DNA of 64,000 nucleotides from Actinomycetes bacterium (lineage in GTDB: Bacteria; Actinomycetota; Acidimicrobiia; Acidimicrobiales; Aldehydirespiratoraceae): contig JAJRXC010000069.1 in the NCBI GenBank assembly GCA_024276495.1, positions 31,099 to 95,098 of the forward strand, in the 5' to 3' direction. A model generated the notes under the pieces. The model did not search any database, was not told the DNA's origin, and saw only the letters and a program-made list of their open reading frames with translations. Made by a program: the position numbers and the translations under genes. Positions 31,433-40,626 of this stretch are shown here, one piece after another (positions within the stretch are counted from its first letter, which is position 1; each line of letters begins with the position of its first letter).

Positions 31433-32956
31433 GTGAGCCGTCGTCGCAAGGTCATCCACCTCGAGTTCGACTGCGACGACGCCGAACTGGCCAGACGACG
31501 ACAGCCCCGAGCCGACATCGTCGCCGAACAACGCGCCGGCGACGACCGCTGGGAGCTCGACGAAGGCCCGTTCCACGAGTACGAACGACGCCTCGATGCC
31601 GTTCCCGCCGATTCGGGCCGTTGGACCGTGCGGGAGACCACGTCTTTTCGTCTCGCGGTTCCCGTCTGGGGCTGGCTGTTCCAGATTCCCGTCCGCCGGG
31701 CCCTGAGATCACGCCAGGACACGTTCGGCTACTGGTGGGCGCCCCCCGACCGACTCGACTCCCGAGCCGCGATGGTGCTCGGCCTGCTGGCCGCCGTGCA
31801 GATCGTCGACGGCTACCTCGGAACCGTCCTGACCCAGACACTGACCTTCGCGACCGATGAGTTCGGACGGGGCAATCGCGCCCAGGGATGGGTGCTCGGC
31901 ACCGTTCGCGTCGGCGTGCTTTTCAGCCTGATCGCGGTGGCCATGGCCGATCGTCGCGGTCGACGAACCATGCTGGTCGCGGTCGGGATCGGGAGTTGCG
32001 CGTTCACGTTCCTCGGCGGTCTCTCTCCCGGCATCTGGGCCCTGGGCGCGACCCAACTCATCGCCCGCGGCCTCTCGACGGGGCTCGGCATCCTGATCGC
32101 GATCATCGCCGTCGAGGAGATGCCGGCCCGCAGCCGGGCGTGGGCGGCATCGGTTCTCGTGCTCAGCGCCGGCTTCGGCTCGGGAATGGCGGTGTGGGTG
32201 CTGCCCGTCGCCGATCTCGACGTTCGAGGCTGGCGAGTCGTCTATCTGCTCGCCGGCGTCGGAATCCTCATCATGGTGTGGGTCGGCCGTCGGCTCCCCG
32301 AGACCCGCCGTTTCACCGCCGCGTCCCGGCTACCCTCTCCCTGCGCCCACCCACGGGAGAAGACCCGACGCCGCGAACGCCTGATCCTCCTGGCCGGGTC
32401 GGCCTTCCTCCTCTCCATGTTCTTCGCGCCGGCCTCGAGCTTCCAGAACGATTTCCTCAAGGACGAGCGCGGCTTCACCGCGACCGGCATCTCGATCTTC
32501 ACGCTCGTCACCTCCACCCCCGCCGGCATCGGTGTCCTCCTCGGCGGCTACCTCGCCGAGACCCGAGGCCGCCGCCCGGTGGGTGCCGCGGGCCTGGTCA
32601 TCGGTACGGTGATGGCGACCGCGGCCTACTTCTCGTCCGGTGTCGGTCTGTGGCTCTTCACCCTCGGCGGGGTCGTGCTCGGCGGGATCGCGGTTCCCGC
32701 GCTCGCGGTCTACGGACCCGAGCTCTTCGGCACCACCGATCGGGGTCGGGCCAACGGGCTGGTGGTGACGGTCGGCGTCCTGGGCAGCGCCGTCGGTCTG
32801 GTCTTCGTCGGTCAGGTCTCGGATCGGATCGGCCAGGTCGCGCCCGCGGTCGCGATGCTCGGGGTCGGCCCACTCGTCGTCGCGTGGCTCGTGTTGACCC
32901 GATACCCCGAGACGGCCGGGCGGGAGCTGGAGGAGATCAACCCGGAGGATCGCTGA
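31433..32956 (+). CDS. MFS transporter with long hydrophilic N-terminus
   Basis: 507 residues from GTG 31433. An N-terminal cytoplasmic extension of about 100 residues (charged, with RETTSFRLAVPVWGWLF) precedes about 12 membrane spans. The MFS signatures ADRRGRRT and ETRGRRPVG lie in the two halves, as in sugar-porter or metabolite MFS proteins. The gene is followed after 16 bp by the L,D-transpeptidase gene, which has its own box. Substrate unknown. Confidence 0.88.
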   Translation: MSRRRKVIHLEFDCDDAELARRRQPRADIVAEQRAGDDRWELDEGPFHEYERRLDAVPADSGRWTVRETTSFRLAVPVWGWLFQIPVRRALRSRQDTFGYWWAPPDRLDSRAAMVLGLLAAVQIVDGYLGTVLTQTLTFATDEFGRGNRAQGWVLGTVRVGVLFSLIAVAMADRRGRRTMLVAVGIGSCAFTFLGGLSPGIWALGATQLIARGLSTGLGILIAIIAVEEMPARSRAWAASVLVLSAGFGSGMAVWVLPVADLDVRGWRVVYLLAGVGILIMVWVGRRLPETRRFTAASRLPSPCAHPREKTRRRERLILLAGSAFLLSMFFAPASSFQNDFLKDERGFTATGISIFTLVTSTPAGIGVLLGGYLAETRGRRPVGAAGLVIGTVMATAAYFSSGVGLWLFTLGGVVLGGIAVPALAVYGPELFGTTDRGRANGLVVTVGVLGSAVGLVFVGQVSDRIGQVAPAVAMLGVGPLVVAWLVLTRYPETAGRELEEINPEDR

Positions 32957-32960
32957 GCGG

Positions 32961-32966
32961 TACCGT
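32961..32966 (+). promoter_or_regulatory. TACCGT -10 box, leaderless type
   Basis: TACCGT ends 6 nt before ATG 32973. It lies just after the MFS stop, suggesting independent transcription of the transpeptidase. Confidence 0.4.
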
Positions 32967-32972
32967 GACCGT

Positions 32973-33809
32973 ATGGATCGACGTGCGTTTCTGCTCGGGG
33001 TCGGGGCCGTCGGATTGGCCGCGTGTGCCAAGCCCGAACGGGATCTCCTCGAACCCTACGACGGTGTCGACATCGAGCTCCGACCCGGCGTCACGACCTC
33101 GTCCGGGCCGCCGGCGGAAACGACCGCTCCCCCGTCGACGACGACCGAACCCGTCTCCCCGATGCAGGCCCTGCGCAACTCCGTCGCAGCGGAGGATCAG
33201 CCCGGGCTGTCCTTCGTCGCCCGCACCAAGGTCGACGTCATCGAAGTGGAGGCGGAACGAGGCGACGGCATCGCGGCATGGACGTTCGCCAACCCGATCG
33301 AATCGGGAGGTCAACTGGTGTTCCTCGTCGACGACTACGACGGGATCGACCGCTACCGGGTGCTGCTTCCGACCCGACCCAACGGCTCGTTCGGGTGGAT
33401 TCGCGTCGACGACGTGGATCTCGCCTCCCACAACTTCGCGATCCGCACCGACCTCGACGCGTTCCGGCTGGAGGTCCTCGATCACGACGAGGTCGTGTTC
33501 ACCACGCTCACCGGCGTGGCCCGCGCCAACGCGCCCACCCCCCGCGGCCGCTACTACACGACCGAGATCATTCGCCCGGCCGTGCCCGACTCGGTCTACG
33601 GCGCGTTCGCCTACGGGCTCTCCGGCTACTCCGAGACCTTCACGTCGTTCAACGGCGGCCCCGGCCAACTCGGGCTCCACGGCACCAACGACCCGGACAC
33701 GCTCGGAACGAACGTGTCGGCCGGCTGCATCCGAATGCACAACGACGACATCACCCGCCTGGTGGAGGAGATCAAGCTCCCCGTCGGCGTCCCCGTCGAG
33801 GTGATCTGA
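32973..33809 (+). CDS. L,D-transpeptidase (YkuD) lipoprotein
   Basis: 278 residues. The N-terminus MDRRAFLLGVGAVGLAAC is a signal with a lipobox, acylated Cys at C18. A Thr/Pro-rich linker follows (about 40-62). The YkuD catalytic motif is H236-GTN...SAGC252-IRMHND, with the expected His and Cys. Such enzymes make 3-3 crosslinks in peptidoglycan or attach proteins to it, outside the membrane. The 3' end overlaps the convergent wecA-like gene by 38 bp. Confidence 0.92.
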   Translation: MDRRAFLLGVGAVGLAACAKPERDLLEPYDGVDIELRPGVTTSSGPPAETTAPPSTTTEPVSPMQALRNSVAAEDQPGLSFVARTKVDVIEVEAERGDGIAAWTFANPIESGGQLVFLVDDYDGIDRYRVLLPTRPNGSFGWIRVDDVDLASHNFAIRTDLDAFRLEVLDHDEVVFTTLTGVARANAPTPRGRYYTTEIIRPAVPDSVYGAFAYGLSGYSETFTSFNGGPGQLGLHGTNDPDTLGTNVSAGCIRMHNDDITRLVEEIKLPVGVPVEVI

Positions 33810-34959
33810 GCCGGTCACCCGCACCCTCGAGGGCGTCGAGCTCGGACTCCTCGACCTCGACGACCGCGCCGCGCAGCCGAGGATGGAACACCGAGAAGAG
33901 GCCGAGCGCGAGCGCCGCGACCCCGATGGGAACGATCGCGTCGCCCTCGCCGGTGTAGGTGGGGTAGAGCACGAACGCCGACAGCAGCGCGGTCCACAAC
34001 CACAAGATCAGCACCGATCTTCGGTGCCCGTGGCCGAGCCGCATCAGTCGATGGTGCAGATGTTCCTTGTCGGCCTCGGCGACCGCGGTGCGTTTCACCG
34101 CCCGCCGGGCGATCGCGAACAAGGTGTCGAGGATCGGAACGCCGAGGATCACCAGGGGTATGAAGATCGGGGCGAAGAAGAAGAACGCCTGCCCGGAGAA
34201 CTCCTCCGTCGTTCGGCCACCGACCGACATGGTCGACGCCGCCATCAACAACCCCAGCAACAACGCCCCGCCGTCCCCCATGAAGATCCGCGCCGGGTGC
34301 ACGTTGTGAGGGAGAAAGCCCAGACAGACACCCAAGGTGATGACGGCCCACAACGCACCGGGGTTGCCGGGATCCAGCACACCCTCGTCCCCCAAGCGGA
34401 GGGCGTAGAGGAGAAAGGTGGCCGACGCGATCGCCACGATCCCTCCGGCCAACCCGTCGAGCCCGTCGATGAGGTTGACGACGTTGGCCATGCCGACCAC
34501 CCAGACCACGGTGACGAGGGCCGACCAGTCGGCGGACAGGAACAACAGATCGAAGAACGGCACCCGGAAGAAGAGGATCGACACTCCGGTGAGCGACATC
34601 ACCGAACCGGCCAGGACCATGCCGGCGATCTTCGCGGGCGCGGAGATCTCCCGAACGTCGTCGATGAAGCCGACGCTCCAGATCACACCGGCCGCGACGA
34701 CCACGCCGACCATCTCGGTACGGGCCGCCATCACGCCCGAGAACTCGTCGAGCGATGCGGCCACGAGGAACGCCCCGATGAGTCCGATCATCATCGCCAG
34801 GCCGCCGCCGCGCGGTGTGGGCTCGAGATGGACGTGGCGTTCGTCGGGCGCGGCGACCGCGCCGATCCGGATCGAGAGCCGTCGAACCAGCGGCACGGTC
34901 AGGAACGTGACGACGGCCGCCGCGATGCCGACGATCAGGTAGGCGGAGAGTGCGGGCAC
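33772..34959 (-). CDS. wecA: UDP-GlcNAc:undecaprenyl-phosphate GlcNAc-1-phosphate transferase (WecA/TagO-like)
   Basis: 395 residues, about 11 membrane spans, MraY/WecA superfamily. Cytoplasmic motifs are intact: PTPRGGG, GFIDDVREI, NVVNLIDGLDGLAGG, ARIFMGDGGA and EADKEHLHHRL. The HLHHRL motif separates WecA/TagO-type enzymes from MraY. It would start synthesis of a polyprenyl-linked glycan. It ends the housekeeping run prfA-prmC-tsaC-rpiB-glyA, a usual place for this gene in Actinobacteria. It is a possible alternative initiator to the interrupted WcaJ-type transferase. Confidence 0.9.
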   Translation of the reverse strand: MPALSAYLIVGIAAAVVTFLTVPLVRRLSIRIGAVAAPDERHVHLEPTPRGGGLAMMIGLIGAFLVAASLDEFSGVMAARTEMVGVVVAAGVIWSVGFIDDVREISAPAKIAGMVLAGSVMSLTGVSILFFRVPFFDLLFLSADWSALVTVVWVVGMANVVNLIDGLDGLAGGIVAIASATFLLYALRLGDEGVLDPGNPGALWAVITLGVCLGFLPHNVHPARIFMGDGGALLLGLLMAASTMSVGGRTTEEFSGQAFFFFAPIFIPLVILGVPILDTLFAIARRAVKRTAVAEADKEHLHHRLMRLGHGHRRSVLILWLWTALLSAFVLYPTYTGEGDAIVPIGVAALALGLFSVFHPRLRGAVVEVEESELDALEGAGDRLRSPRRGRRRGA

Positions 34960-34975
34960 CGCCGGGCCGCGATCC

Positions 34976-36229
34976 TCAGACCCCGAGTTGGGGGTACGGC
35001 GGGAACTCGGCGCACAACGCGGCCGCGTCGGCTTTCACGGCGGCGATCGTCTCGGCGTCGTCGCGTGCGCCCAGGGCCCGGGCGATGAGCCCGGCGATCG
35101 TCGCCATCTCGGTGGGTCCCATCCCCTGGGTGGTGACGGCGGAAGCCCCGATTCGCACACCGGACGTGACGAATGGTGAACGGGGGTCGTCGGGAACCGT
35201 GTTCTTGTTGAGACTGATGCCGGCATCGTCGAGCACGGCCTGGGCGACCTTCCCGGTGAGCTCGTCGTCGAACCCACGCAGGTCCACGAGCAGGAGGTGA
35301 TTGTCGGTTCCTCCGCTGACGAGCCGGAACCCGTGACCGGCCAGGGCCTCGGCGAGCGCCGCGGCGTTGGTCACCACCGCCTCGGCGTAGTCGGCGAACT
35401 CCGGGGTCGCCGCCTCCGCGAACGCCAGCGCCTTGGCCGCGACCACGTGCTCGAGCGGACCACCCTGGATGCCCGGGAAGATCGCCTTGTCGATCTTCGC
35501 CCCGTACTCCTCACGACTCAGGATGCACCCGCCGCGGGGGCCCCGCAGCGTCTTGTGCGTGGTGAACGTGACCACATCGGCGAGCGCGACGGGGTTGGGA
35601 TGCGCACCACCGGCGATCAGGCCGGCGATGTGGGCCGCATCGAACATCAGCAGCGCACCGACCTCGTCGGCGATCTCCCGAAACGGGACCGGGTCGATGA
35701 TGCGGGGGTATGCGGTGGCGCCGGCCACGATCATCTTCGGCTTCTCCGCGTGGGCCTTCGCCGCCATGTCCTCGAAGTCGATGCGCTCATCGCTCGCGGT
35801 CACGCCGTACGACACGAAGTTGTAGAGCAGCCCCGAGAAGTTGACCGGCGAGCCGTGGGTGAGATGTCCGCCGTGATCGAGGCTCATGCCGAGCAACGTG
35901 TCGCCGGGCTCGAGGAGGGCCTGATAGACGGCCATGTTCGCGACCGCGCCGGCGTGGGGTTGCACGTTGGCGTACTCGGCCCCGAAGAGGGTTCGCACCC
36001 GCCGGCGGGCTTCGTCCTCGATCTCGTCGATGACCATGTTGCCGCCGTAGTAGCGCTTCCCCGGATACCCCTCGCTGTACTTGTTGGTCAGAACCGAGCC
36101 GGTCGCGGCCATCACCGCCGGCGACGCGAAGTTCTCCGACGCGATCAACTGAACGGTCGAGTTCTGGCGTGCCTCTTCCCTCGTGATGAGGGCGAGAACG
36201 GGATCGGCAGCGTCACTGGGCCACGGCAT
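34976..36229 (-). CDS. glyA: Serine hydroxymethyltransferase
   Basis: 417 residues, ATG with GAGGAG five bases upstream. It converts serine plus tetrahydrofolate to glycine plus methylene-tetrahydrofolate. The PLP lysine is K226 in [23 protein letters not shown] (31-39), [15 protein letters not shown] and DHGGHLTHG are classic SHMT blocks. Length is standard. A TACGAT box lies on the minus strand at 36258-36263. Confidence 0.97.
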   Translation of the reverse strand: MPWPSDAADPVLALITREEARQNSTVQLIASENFASPAVMAATGSVLTNKYSEGYPGKRYYGGNMVIDEIEDEARRRVRTLFGAEYANVQPHAGAVANMAVYQALLEPGDTLLGMSLDHGGHLTHGSPVNFSGLLYNFVSYGVTASDERIDFEDMAAKAHAEKPKMIVAGATAYPRIIDPVPFREIADEVGALLMFDAAHIAGLIAGGAHPNPVALADVVTFTTHKTLRGPRGGCILSREEYGAKIDKAIFPGIQGGPLEHVVAAKALAFAEAATPEFADYAEAVVTNAAALAEALAGHGFRLVSGGTDNHLLLVDLRGFDDELTGKVAQAVLDDAGISLNKNTVPDDPRSPFVTSGVRIGASAVTTQGMGPTEMATIAGLIARALGARDDAETIAAVKADAAALCAEFPPYPQLGV

Positions 36230-36279
36230 GAGAACTCCTCGAAGGCAGGATCACGGCATCGTACCGTCCGCCTGTCGCC

Positions 36280-36726
36280 TCAGACGTGCTCGCCTCCGAG
36301 CGCATCGAGTTTGGCGACACGACCCGCGTGGCGGCCTTCCTCGAAGGTCGCGTCGAGCCACGCGTCGAGCGCCTGGCGGGCCACCTCGGGCCCGATCAGC
36401 CGCTCGCCGAAACAGATCACGTTGGCGTCGTTGTGCGCTCGGCTGAGTCGGGCCGAAGTGACGTCGTGCACCGTCGCCGCCCGCACCCCCCGGATCTTGT
36501 TGGCGGCGATCGCGATGCCGATGCCGCTCCCGCAGACGCACACGCCGGCCTCCGCGTCGCCGCTCGCCACCGTTCGGCCGACGGCCGCCCCGTAGTCGGG
36601 ATAGTCGACCCGTTCGACCGAATCGGTCCCGCAGTCGACGACCTCGTGACCCCGTTCCCGGAGTTGACCGGCCAGTGCCTCCTTGAGCAGGAACCCGGCA
36701 TGATCCGAACCGACGGCGATGCGCAT
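36280..36726 (-). CDS. rpiB: Ribose-5-phosphate isomerase B
   Basis: 148 residues from ATG 36726 (MRIAVGSDHAG). It interconverts ribose-5-phosphate and ribulose-5-phosphate. D8-H9 in GSDHAG, C65 in VCVCGSGIG and H98 in RAHNDANV are the family's active-site residues. A longer frame would add ten residues without homology. The TAGGAT box immediately upstream (7 nt) argues for this start. Confidence 0.95.
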   Translation of the reverse strand: MRIAVGSDHAGFLLKEALAGQLRERGHEVVDCGTDSVERVDYPDYGAAVGRTVASGDAEAGVCVCGSGIGIAIAANKIRGVRAATVHDVTSARLSRAHNDANVICFGERLIGPEVARQALDAWLDATFEEGRHAGRVAKLDALGGEHV

Positions 36727-36733
36727 GCCGGCG

Positions 36734-36739
36734 ATCCTA
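36734..36739 (-). promoter_or_regulatory. TAGGAT -10 box overlapping the tsaC stop codon
   Basis: On the minus strand the TAG stop of the upstream gene is the first half of TAGGAT, followed by 7 nt and ATG 36726. The P450 gene shows the same arrangement. Confidence 0.4.
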
Positions 36740-37357
36740 GTGGCCCGCCGACCCACCCGAATCGCCGACCTCGAGCGCTGACTCGAGCTCGTCCGCCGAG
36801 ATCGGGCCCTCCCGGATCACCGCGAGCGACTCCCCGACGATCGTCACGACCGTCGACGCCGCGCCCGGGCGGGGTCCGTCGTCGATGACCGCCGCGACGC
36901 CGGGGAACAGGTCGCGCACAGCGGCCGCCGTTCGCGGGGTGCGATGGCCGTGGAGGTTCGCACTCGTCGCCGCGATCGGCCCGATCGCCGCGGCGAGCGT
37001 ACGACAGGTGAGATCGGCCGGGCAGCGAACTCCGAGGGTCTCGTCGTCACCGGCGGCCAGAGATCCCACCGCGTGCCGTTGGGCGACGATGGTCAACGGA
37101 CCTGGCCAGAACGCGGCGGCCAGCGATCGCCCGGTCGGGCCGAGCAGGACGTAGCGTTCGGCTTGGGCGAGGTCGGCGACCAGCACGGCGACTCGCGTGT
37201 CGACCGGTCGACGTTTGAGCGCGAACATCAACGCGACCGCCGTGGCGTCGTCGGCTGCCGCCGCGAGCCCGTAGACGGTGTCGGTGGGGATGATCGCCAC
37301 GTCACCACCGCGGAGGGCGTGGATCACCCTGTCGAGGTCGGACTCGGCGGCGGTCAT
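36737..37357 (-). CDS. tsaC: L-threonylcarbamoyladenylate synthase (Sua5/YrdC/TsaC)
   Basis: 206 residues from ATG 37357, which overlaps the prmC stop by 4 bp. It makes threonylcarbamoyl-AMP for tRNA t6A modification. Family blocks are IPTDTVYGLAA, ALKRRP, WPGPLTIV, VRCPAD, ATSANLHG and VIDDGP. The long open frame upstream of this ATG (into prfA) is a high-GC artefact. There is no Sua5 C-terminal domain, so it is the short YrdC/TsaC form. Confidence 0.93.
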   Translation of the reverse strand: MTAAESDLDRVIHALRGGDVAIIPTDTVYGLAAAADDATAVALMFALKRRPVDTRVAVLVADLAQAERYVLLGPTGRSLAAAFWPGPLTIVAQRHAVGSLAAGDDETLGVRCPADLTCRTLAAAIGPIAATSANLHGHRTPRTAAAVRDLFPGVAAVIDDGPRPGAASTVVTIVGESLAVIREGPISADELESALEVGDSGGSAGH

Positions 37358-38217
37358 GTTCCCGGACCCCGGGCGACGACGGCGCGGTCCCGTCCGGCCA
37401 GATCCTGCTTCACCTCGGCGACGAATCCCGCGGCCCGACACCACCCGGCGACGACGTCGGTCTGGTCGGGGGCCATCTCCAACACCAGCGCACCCGACGG
37501 GTCGAGCCAACGGGGCGCCTCCTCGACGATCACCAACAAGTCGTCGAGCCCGTCGGGACCGGATCGCAACGCCGACGGCGGCTCCCACTCGCCGACCACC
37601 GGCGGGAGCACCTCGTCGCCGCGCACGTAGGGAGGGTTCGAGACGATCACGTCGAACCGGCCCGTCAGCTCCGACGGCAGCGCCGCGAACCAATCGCCGG
37701 CGTGCAACGAGACGCGGGTCGCGGCCCGTCCGATCCCGGCCAGGTTGGCGCCGGCGACCGTCAGGGCCTCCGATGACACATCGACCGCCAGGACCCGGGC
37801 CCGGGCGCACTCGGCGGCCACCGACAAGGCGATGGCACCCGATCCCGTGCCCAGATCGGCGACCAGCACGTCGGCGTCGTCGTTCGATCGGGCCTCGACC
37901 TCGGCGATCGCCAACCCGGCGACCACCTCCGTCTCCGGACGGGGAATGAGCACCCGTCGATCGACCATCAGGTCGAGGGTGCGGAACCCCCACCGGCCGA
38001 GCACGTACTGCAACGGTTCTCCATCGAGCCGGCGCCGGACCAACGCGTCGAAACGGGCGACGCCGCGCCGGGTGGCCGGCTCGTCGAGCACGGTGTGCAG
38101 CTCGCCCACGTCGACACCGGTCACCTCCTCCACGATCCGGCGGGCGTCCTCGGCACCGAGACGGGCGGTCGCCTCGCCGAGCAGCTCCGACCACGCGACG
38201 GTTCCGTTCTCCCCCAC
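37354..38217 (-). CDS. prmC: Release factor glutamine methyltransferase
   Basis: 287 residues. It methylates the Gln of the GGQ motif of release factors. The N-terminal helical domain ends at IPRPETE (91-97). The SAM site is ADLGTGSGAIAL (120-131) and the catalytic motif is NPPY (194-197). It lies between prfA (3-bp gap) and tsaC (4-bp overlap), as is usual for this gene. Confidence 0.96.
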   Translation of the reverse strand: MGENGTVAWSELLGEATARLGAEDARRIVEEVTGVDVGELHTVLDEPATRRGVARFDALVRRRLDGEPLQYVLGRWGFRTLDLMVDRRVLIPRPETEVVAGLAIAEVEARSNDDADVLVADLGTGSGAIALSVAAECARARVLAVDVSSEALTVAGANLAGIGRAATRVSLHAGDWFAALPSELTGRFDVIVSNPPYVRGDEVLPPVVGEWEPPSALRSGPDGLDDLLVIVEEAPRWLDPSGALVLEMAPDQTDVVAGWCRAAGFVAEVKQDLAGRDRAVVARGPGT

Positions 38218-38220
38218 CGC

Positions 38221-39285
38221 TCAGCCGCCCTCCTCGAGCTGGCGCTGACGTTCCTCGGCGACGAGCGCGTCGCTCACATCGTCGAGCTCGCCCGCCAGCA
38301 CCCGGTCGAGCTTGTGGAGGGTCAGGCCGATGCGGTGATCGGTGATGCGATTCTCCTTGAAGTTGTAGGTCCGGATCTTCTCGGACCGGTCGCCGGTGCT
38401 GACCTGGCTCTGGCGGAGATCGGATGCCTCGGCCGCCGCCTTCTCCTGTTCGAGGGCCAACAGCCTCGAACGCAACACCCTCATCGCCTTGTTCTTGTTC
38501 TTGAGCTGGCTCTTCTCGTCCTCCATCGACACGGTGACACCGGTGGGAAGATGGGTGATCCGAACGGCCGAGTCCATCGTGTTGACCGACTGACCTCCCG
38601 GCCCACCGGCCCGGTAGGTGTCGACGCGCAGATCGGCGTCGGCGATCTGCACCTCGACCTCTTCGGCTTCGGGGAGCACCATCACCGTCGCCGACGACGT
38701 GTGGACCCTTCCCTGGGACTCGGTCACCGGCACCCGCTGCACACGATGGGTTCCCGCCTCGTGTTTCATGCGGGTCCACACCGCATCGCCGCTGAGCAGC
38801 GCGGTGACCTCCGAGAACCCGCCGAGATCCGAATGTGACACGCCGAGAACCTCGAAACGCCAGCCCTGCCGCTTGGCGAAGGCCTCGTACATCATGAACA
38901 GATCGCGGGCGAACAGGTTCGCCTCCTCGCCACCGGCCGCCCCCCGGATCTCGATGATCACGTTGCGGTCGGCATTGGGGTCGGCGGGCAACAACAGCAC
39001 ACGGAGGCCGTCGTCGGCCGCCGCGATCTGCGCTTCGAGCGTCTCGATCTCCGCCGCCATCTCGGCTCGGTCGTCGCCGGCCGCTTCGCGCAACATCTCG
39101 CGGGCGACCTCGAGGTCATCGGTCAGGCCCCGCAGACGATGCCCGGCGCGGACCACCTCGTCGAGCTGCTTCAACCGGCGACCGAGGTCGGCCAACTGCG
39201 ACGGGTCGGCCTGCACCGCAGGGTCGCCGAGGCGGATCTCCACGTCGCGAAGCTCGTCCTCCAGGCTGTCGATGCGGTCCCACAC
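38221..39285 (-). CDS. prfA: Peptide chain release factor 1
   Basis: 354 residues, GTG start 7 nt after a TAGCCT box. The protein recognises UAA and UAG stop codons. PVT (186-188, in QRVPVTESQGRVHTS) is the RF1 codon-reading motif, and GGQ (230-232) is the hydrolysis motif. It is relevant to the in-frame TAG at 20546: RF1 is intact, so UAG should terminate. First gene of the prmC-tsaC-rpiB-glyA run. Confidence 0.97.
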   Translation of the reverse strand: MWDRIDSLEDELRDVEIRLGDPAVQADPSQLADLGRRLKQLDEVVRAGHRLRGLTDDLEVAREMLREAAGDDRAEMAAEIETLEAQIAAADDGLRVLLLPADPNADRNVIIEIRGAAGGEEANLFARDLFMMYEAFAKRQGWRFEVLGVSHSDLGGFSEVTALLSGDAVWTRMKHEAGTHRVQRVPVTESQGRVHTSSATVMVLPEAEEVEVQIADADLRVDTYRAGGPGGQSVNTMDSAVRITHLPTGVTVSMEDEKSQLKNKNKAMRVLRSRLLALEQEKAAAEASDLRQSQVSTGDRSEKIRTYNFKENRITDHRIGLTLHKLDRVLAGELDDVSDALVAEERQRQLEEGG

Positions 39286-39292
39286 CCCCGCG

Positions 39293-39298
39293 AGGCTA
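39293..39298 (-). promoter_or_regulatory. TAGCCT -10 box for prfA, leaderless type
   Basis: Minus-strand TAGCCT ends 7 nt before GTG 39285. It lies in the 30-bp gap after the hydrolase gene. Confidence 0.4.
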
Positions 39299-39315
39299 AT
39301 GGGGGCCGACCGATC

Positions 39316-39879
39316 TCAGAGGCCGGCGAGGAAGGCGCCCACGACCTCGACGATCTCGTCGTCGAACGACGGCTTGGGATCATGGCGTTGTCCGGTGAGC
39401 CAGTGGACCTCGGTCGGACCGGCGATCGCACCGATGTGCGCGTCGAGCTCCTCGGGGGTGCCGAAGGGATCCCGGTCGCCGTTGACGAACAGGGTCGGGA
39501 CGTCGATGTCGGGAAAGTGGGCCGTCCGCAGCTTGTCGGGCTTGCCCACCGGGTGGAGCGGATAGCTGAGAAGGACCAGCCCGGACGCGGCCAGGCCCTC
39601 GGCGATGGCCATCGAGCAGATCCGTCCGCCCATCGACCGCCCCGCGAACGCGATCCGGCGGGGGTCGACCGACATCTCCTCGGCCATCACGGCGACCTCG
39701 GCCACCACCGCGGCGATCAACTTCGGCGCCCGGTCCGGGGCCCGCCGTCCCTCCCGCCGATACGGGAAGTCCATGCGTCGGACCGGAAGATCGAGCCGGG
39801 CCTCGAGCGTCTGCAGCAGGCGATGGGAGGAATCCCCGCCCGCGCCGTGGGTCAGCAACACCGCAGACGGCGCGACCAT
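39316..39879 (-). CDS. Alpha/beta hydrolase (dienelactone hydrolase/KANL3-Tex30-like)
   Basis: 187 residues. THGAGG forms the oxyanion region, GRSMGG is the nucleophile elbow, VNGDRDPFG holds the acid, and a His (in LTGQRHDPK) lies near the C-terminus. The short, capless fold matches Tex30/KANL3-like hydrolases. Its ATG overlaps the stop of the J-domain gene (TGATG), so the two are coupled. Substrate unknown. Confidence 0.87.
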   Translation of the reverse strand: MVAPSAVLLTHGAGGDSSHRLLQTLEARLDLPVRRMDFPYRREGRRAPDRAPKLIAAVVAEVAVMAEEMSVDPRRIAFAGRSMGGRICSMAIAEGLAASGLVLLSYPLHPVGKPDKLRTAHFPDIDVPTLFVNGDRDPFGTPEELDAHIGAIAGPTEVHWLTGQRHDPKPSFDDEIVEVVGAFLAGL

Positions 39880-40589
39880 CAGCGGGTGAGGAGAATCCGG
39901 CGGGCCTCGCCGATGTCGGCGATCCGCCGGGCCGCGTCGTCGTGGTCGCCGCCGTGATCGGGATGGGCCGCGAGAAGGGCGTCACGGTACCCGCGCTGCA
40001 CCGCGCCCTTGTCGGGCCGCTGGTCGAACGTCGACAACCCGAGAACGGTCATCGCCCAACCGACCGGATCGGCCAGGGCCGTGGACGAGAGGGCCGAGTG
40101 TCCCCGACCGGCGAGATGGATCAGCAGCGCCGACCCGATGTCGCCCGTCCAGGCGAGACCACGGCGGACGACCGCGAGGACCTCCCCTCGCGCCGATGGT
40201 CCGAGCCGACCGGCCGCGTACACCGCGCCGAGCACCTGTTGCGCCGGGGCTCCCTTGTGGGTGGTGAACTGAAGGCGCATCTCGTCGGAGACGAGATCCC
40301 GGTGAAGTCGATGCGAGCTTCGGGTCAGACCGACCCGATCGTCCTGGAACCGATGGCGCAGCCGCGGCTGCGGGATGCGCCGGCCCGCTTCCAACTCGTG
40401 GGTGAGCGCGATGATGTCCGGAACGTCGTCGGGATCGAGATCCATCACGAATCGGGCGGCGACCCCCCCGAGAAGCAGCCCGCCGAATCCCGGCGCAGGG
40501 TCGCAGGGCAAGGTGACGTCACCGATCGAAACCCGTCTCGTCGGCGCGATCGGCCGGGAGTGGTAGACCTCGAGTTCGGCCAGGAGCAT
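39879..40589 (-). CDS. Protein with C-terminal J-domain
   Basis: 236 residues. About 170 N-terminal residues have no domain I recognise. The C-terminus is a J-domain with helix II VQRGYRDALLAA, the HPD motif at about 209-211 and AARRIADIGEARRILL as helix III. It would stimulate the ATPase of a DnaK-type chaperone, delivering an unknown client bound by the N-terminal part. It starts 6 nt after a TAGCGT box. Confidence 0.8.
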   Translation of the reverse strand: MLLAELEVYHSRPIAPTRRVSIGDVTLPCDPAPGFGGLLLGGVAARFVMDLDPDDVPDIIALTHELEAGRRIPQPRLRHRFQDDRVGLTRSSHRLHRDLVSDEMRLQFTTHKGAPAQQVLGAVYAAGRLGPSARGEVLAVVRRGLAWTGDIGSALLIHLAGRGHSALSSTALADPVGWAMTVLGLSTFDQRPDKGAVQRGYRDALLAAHPDHGGDHDDAARRIADIGEARRILLTR

Positions 40590-40595
40590 CGCTCG

Positions 40596-40601
40596 ACGCT
40601 A
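40596..40601 (-). promoter_or_regulatory. TAGCGT -10 box, leaderless type
   Basis: Minus-strand TAGCGT is followed by 6 nt and ATG 40589, with no space for a ribosome-binding site. Confidence 0.45.
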
Positions 40602-40626
40602 ACGCGATCGGGGGCGGTACCGGCGG

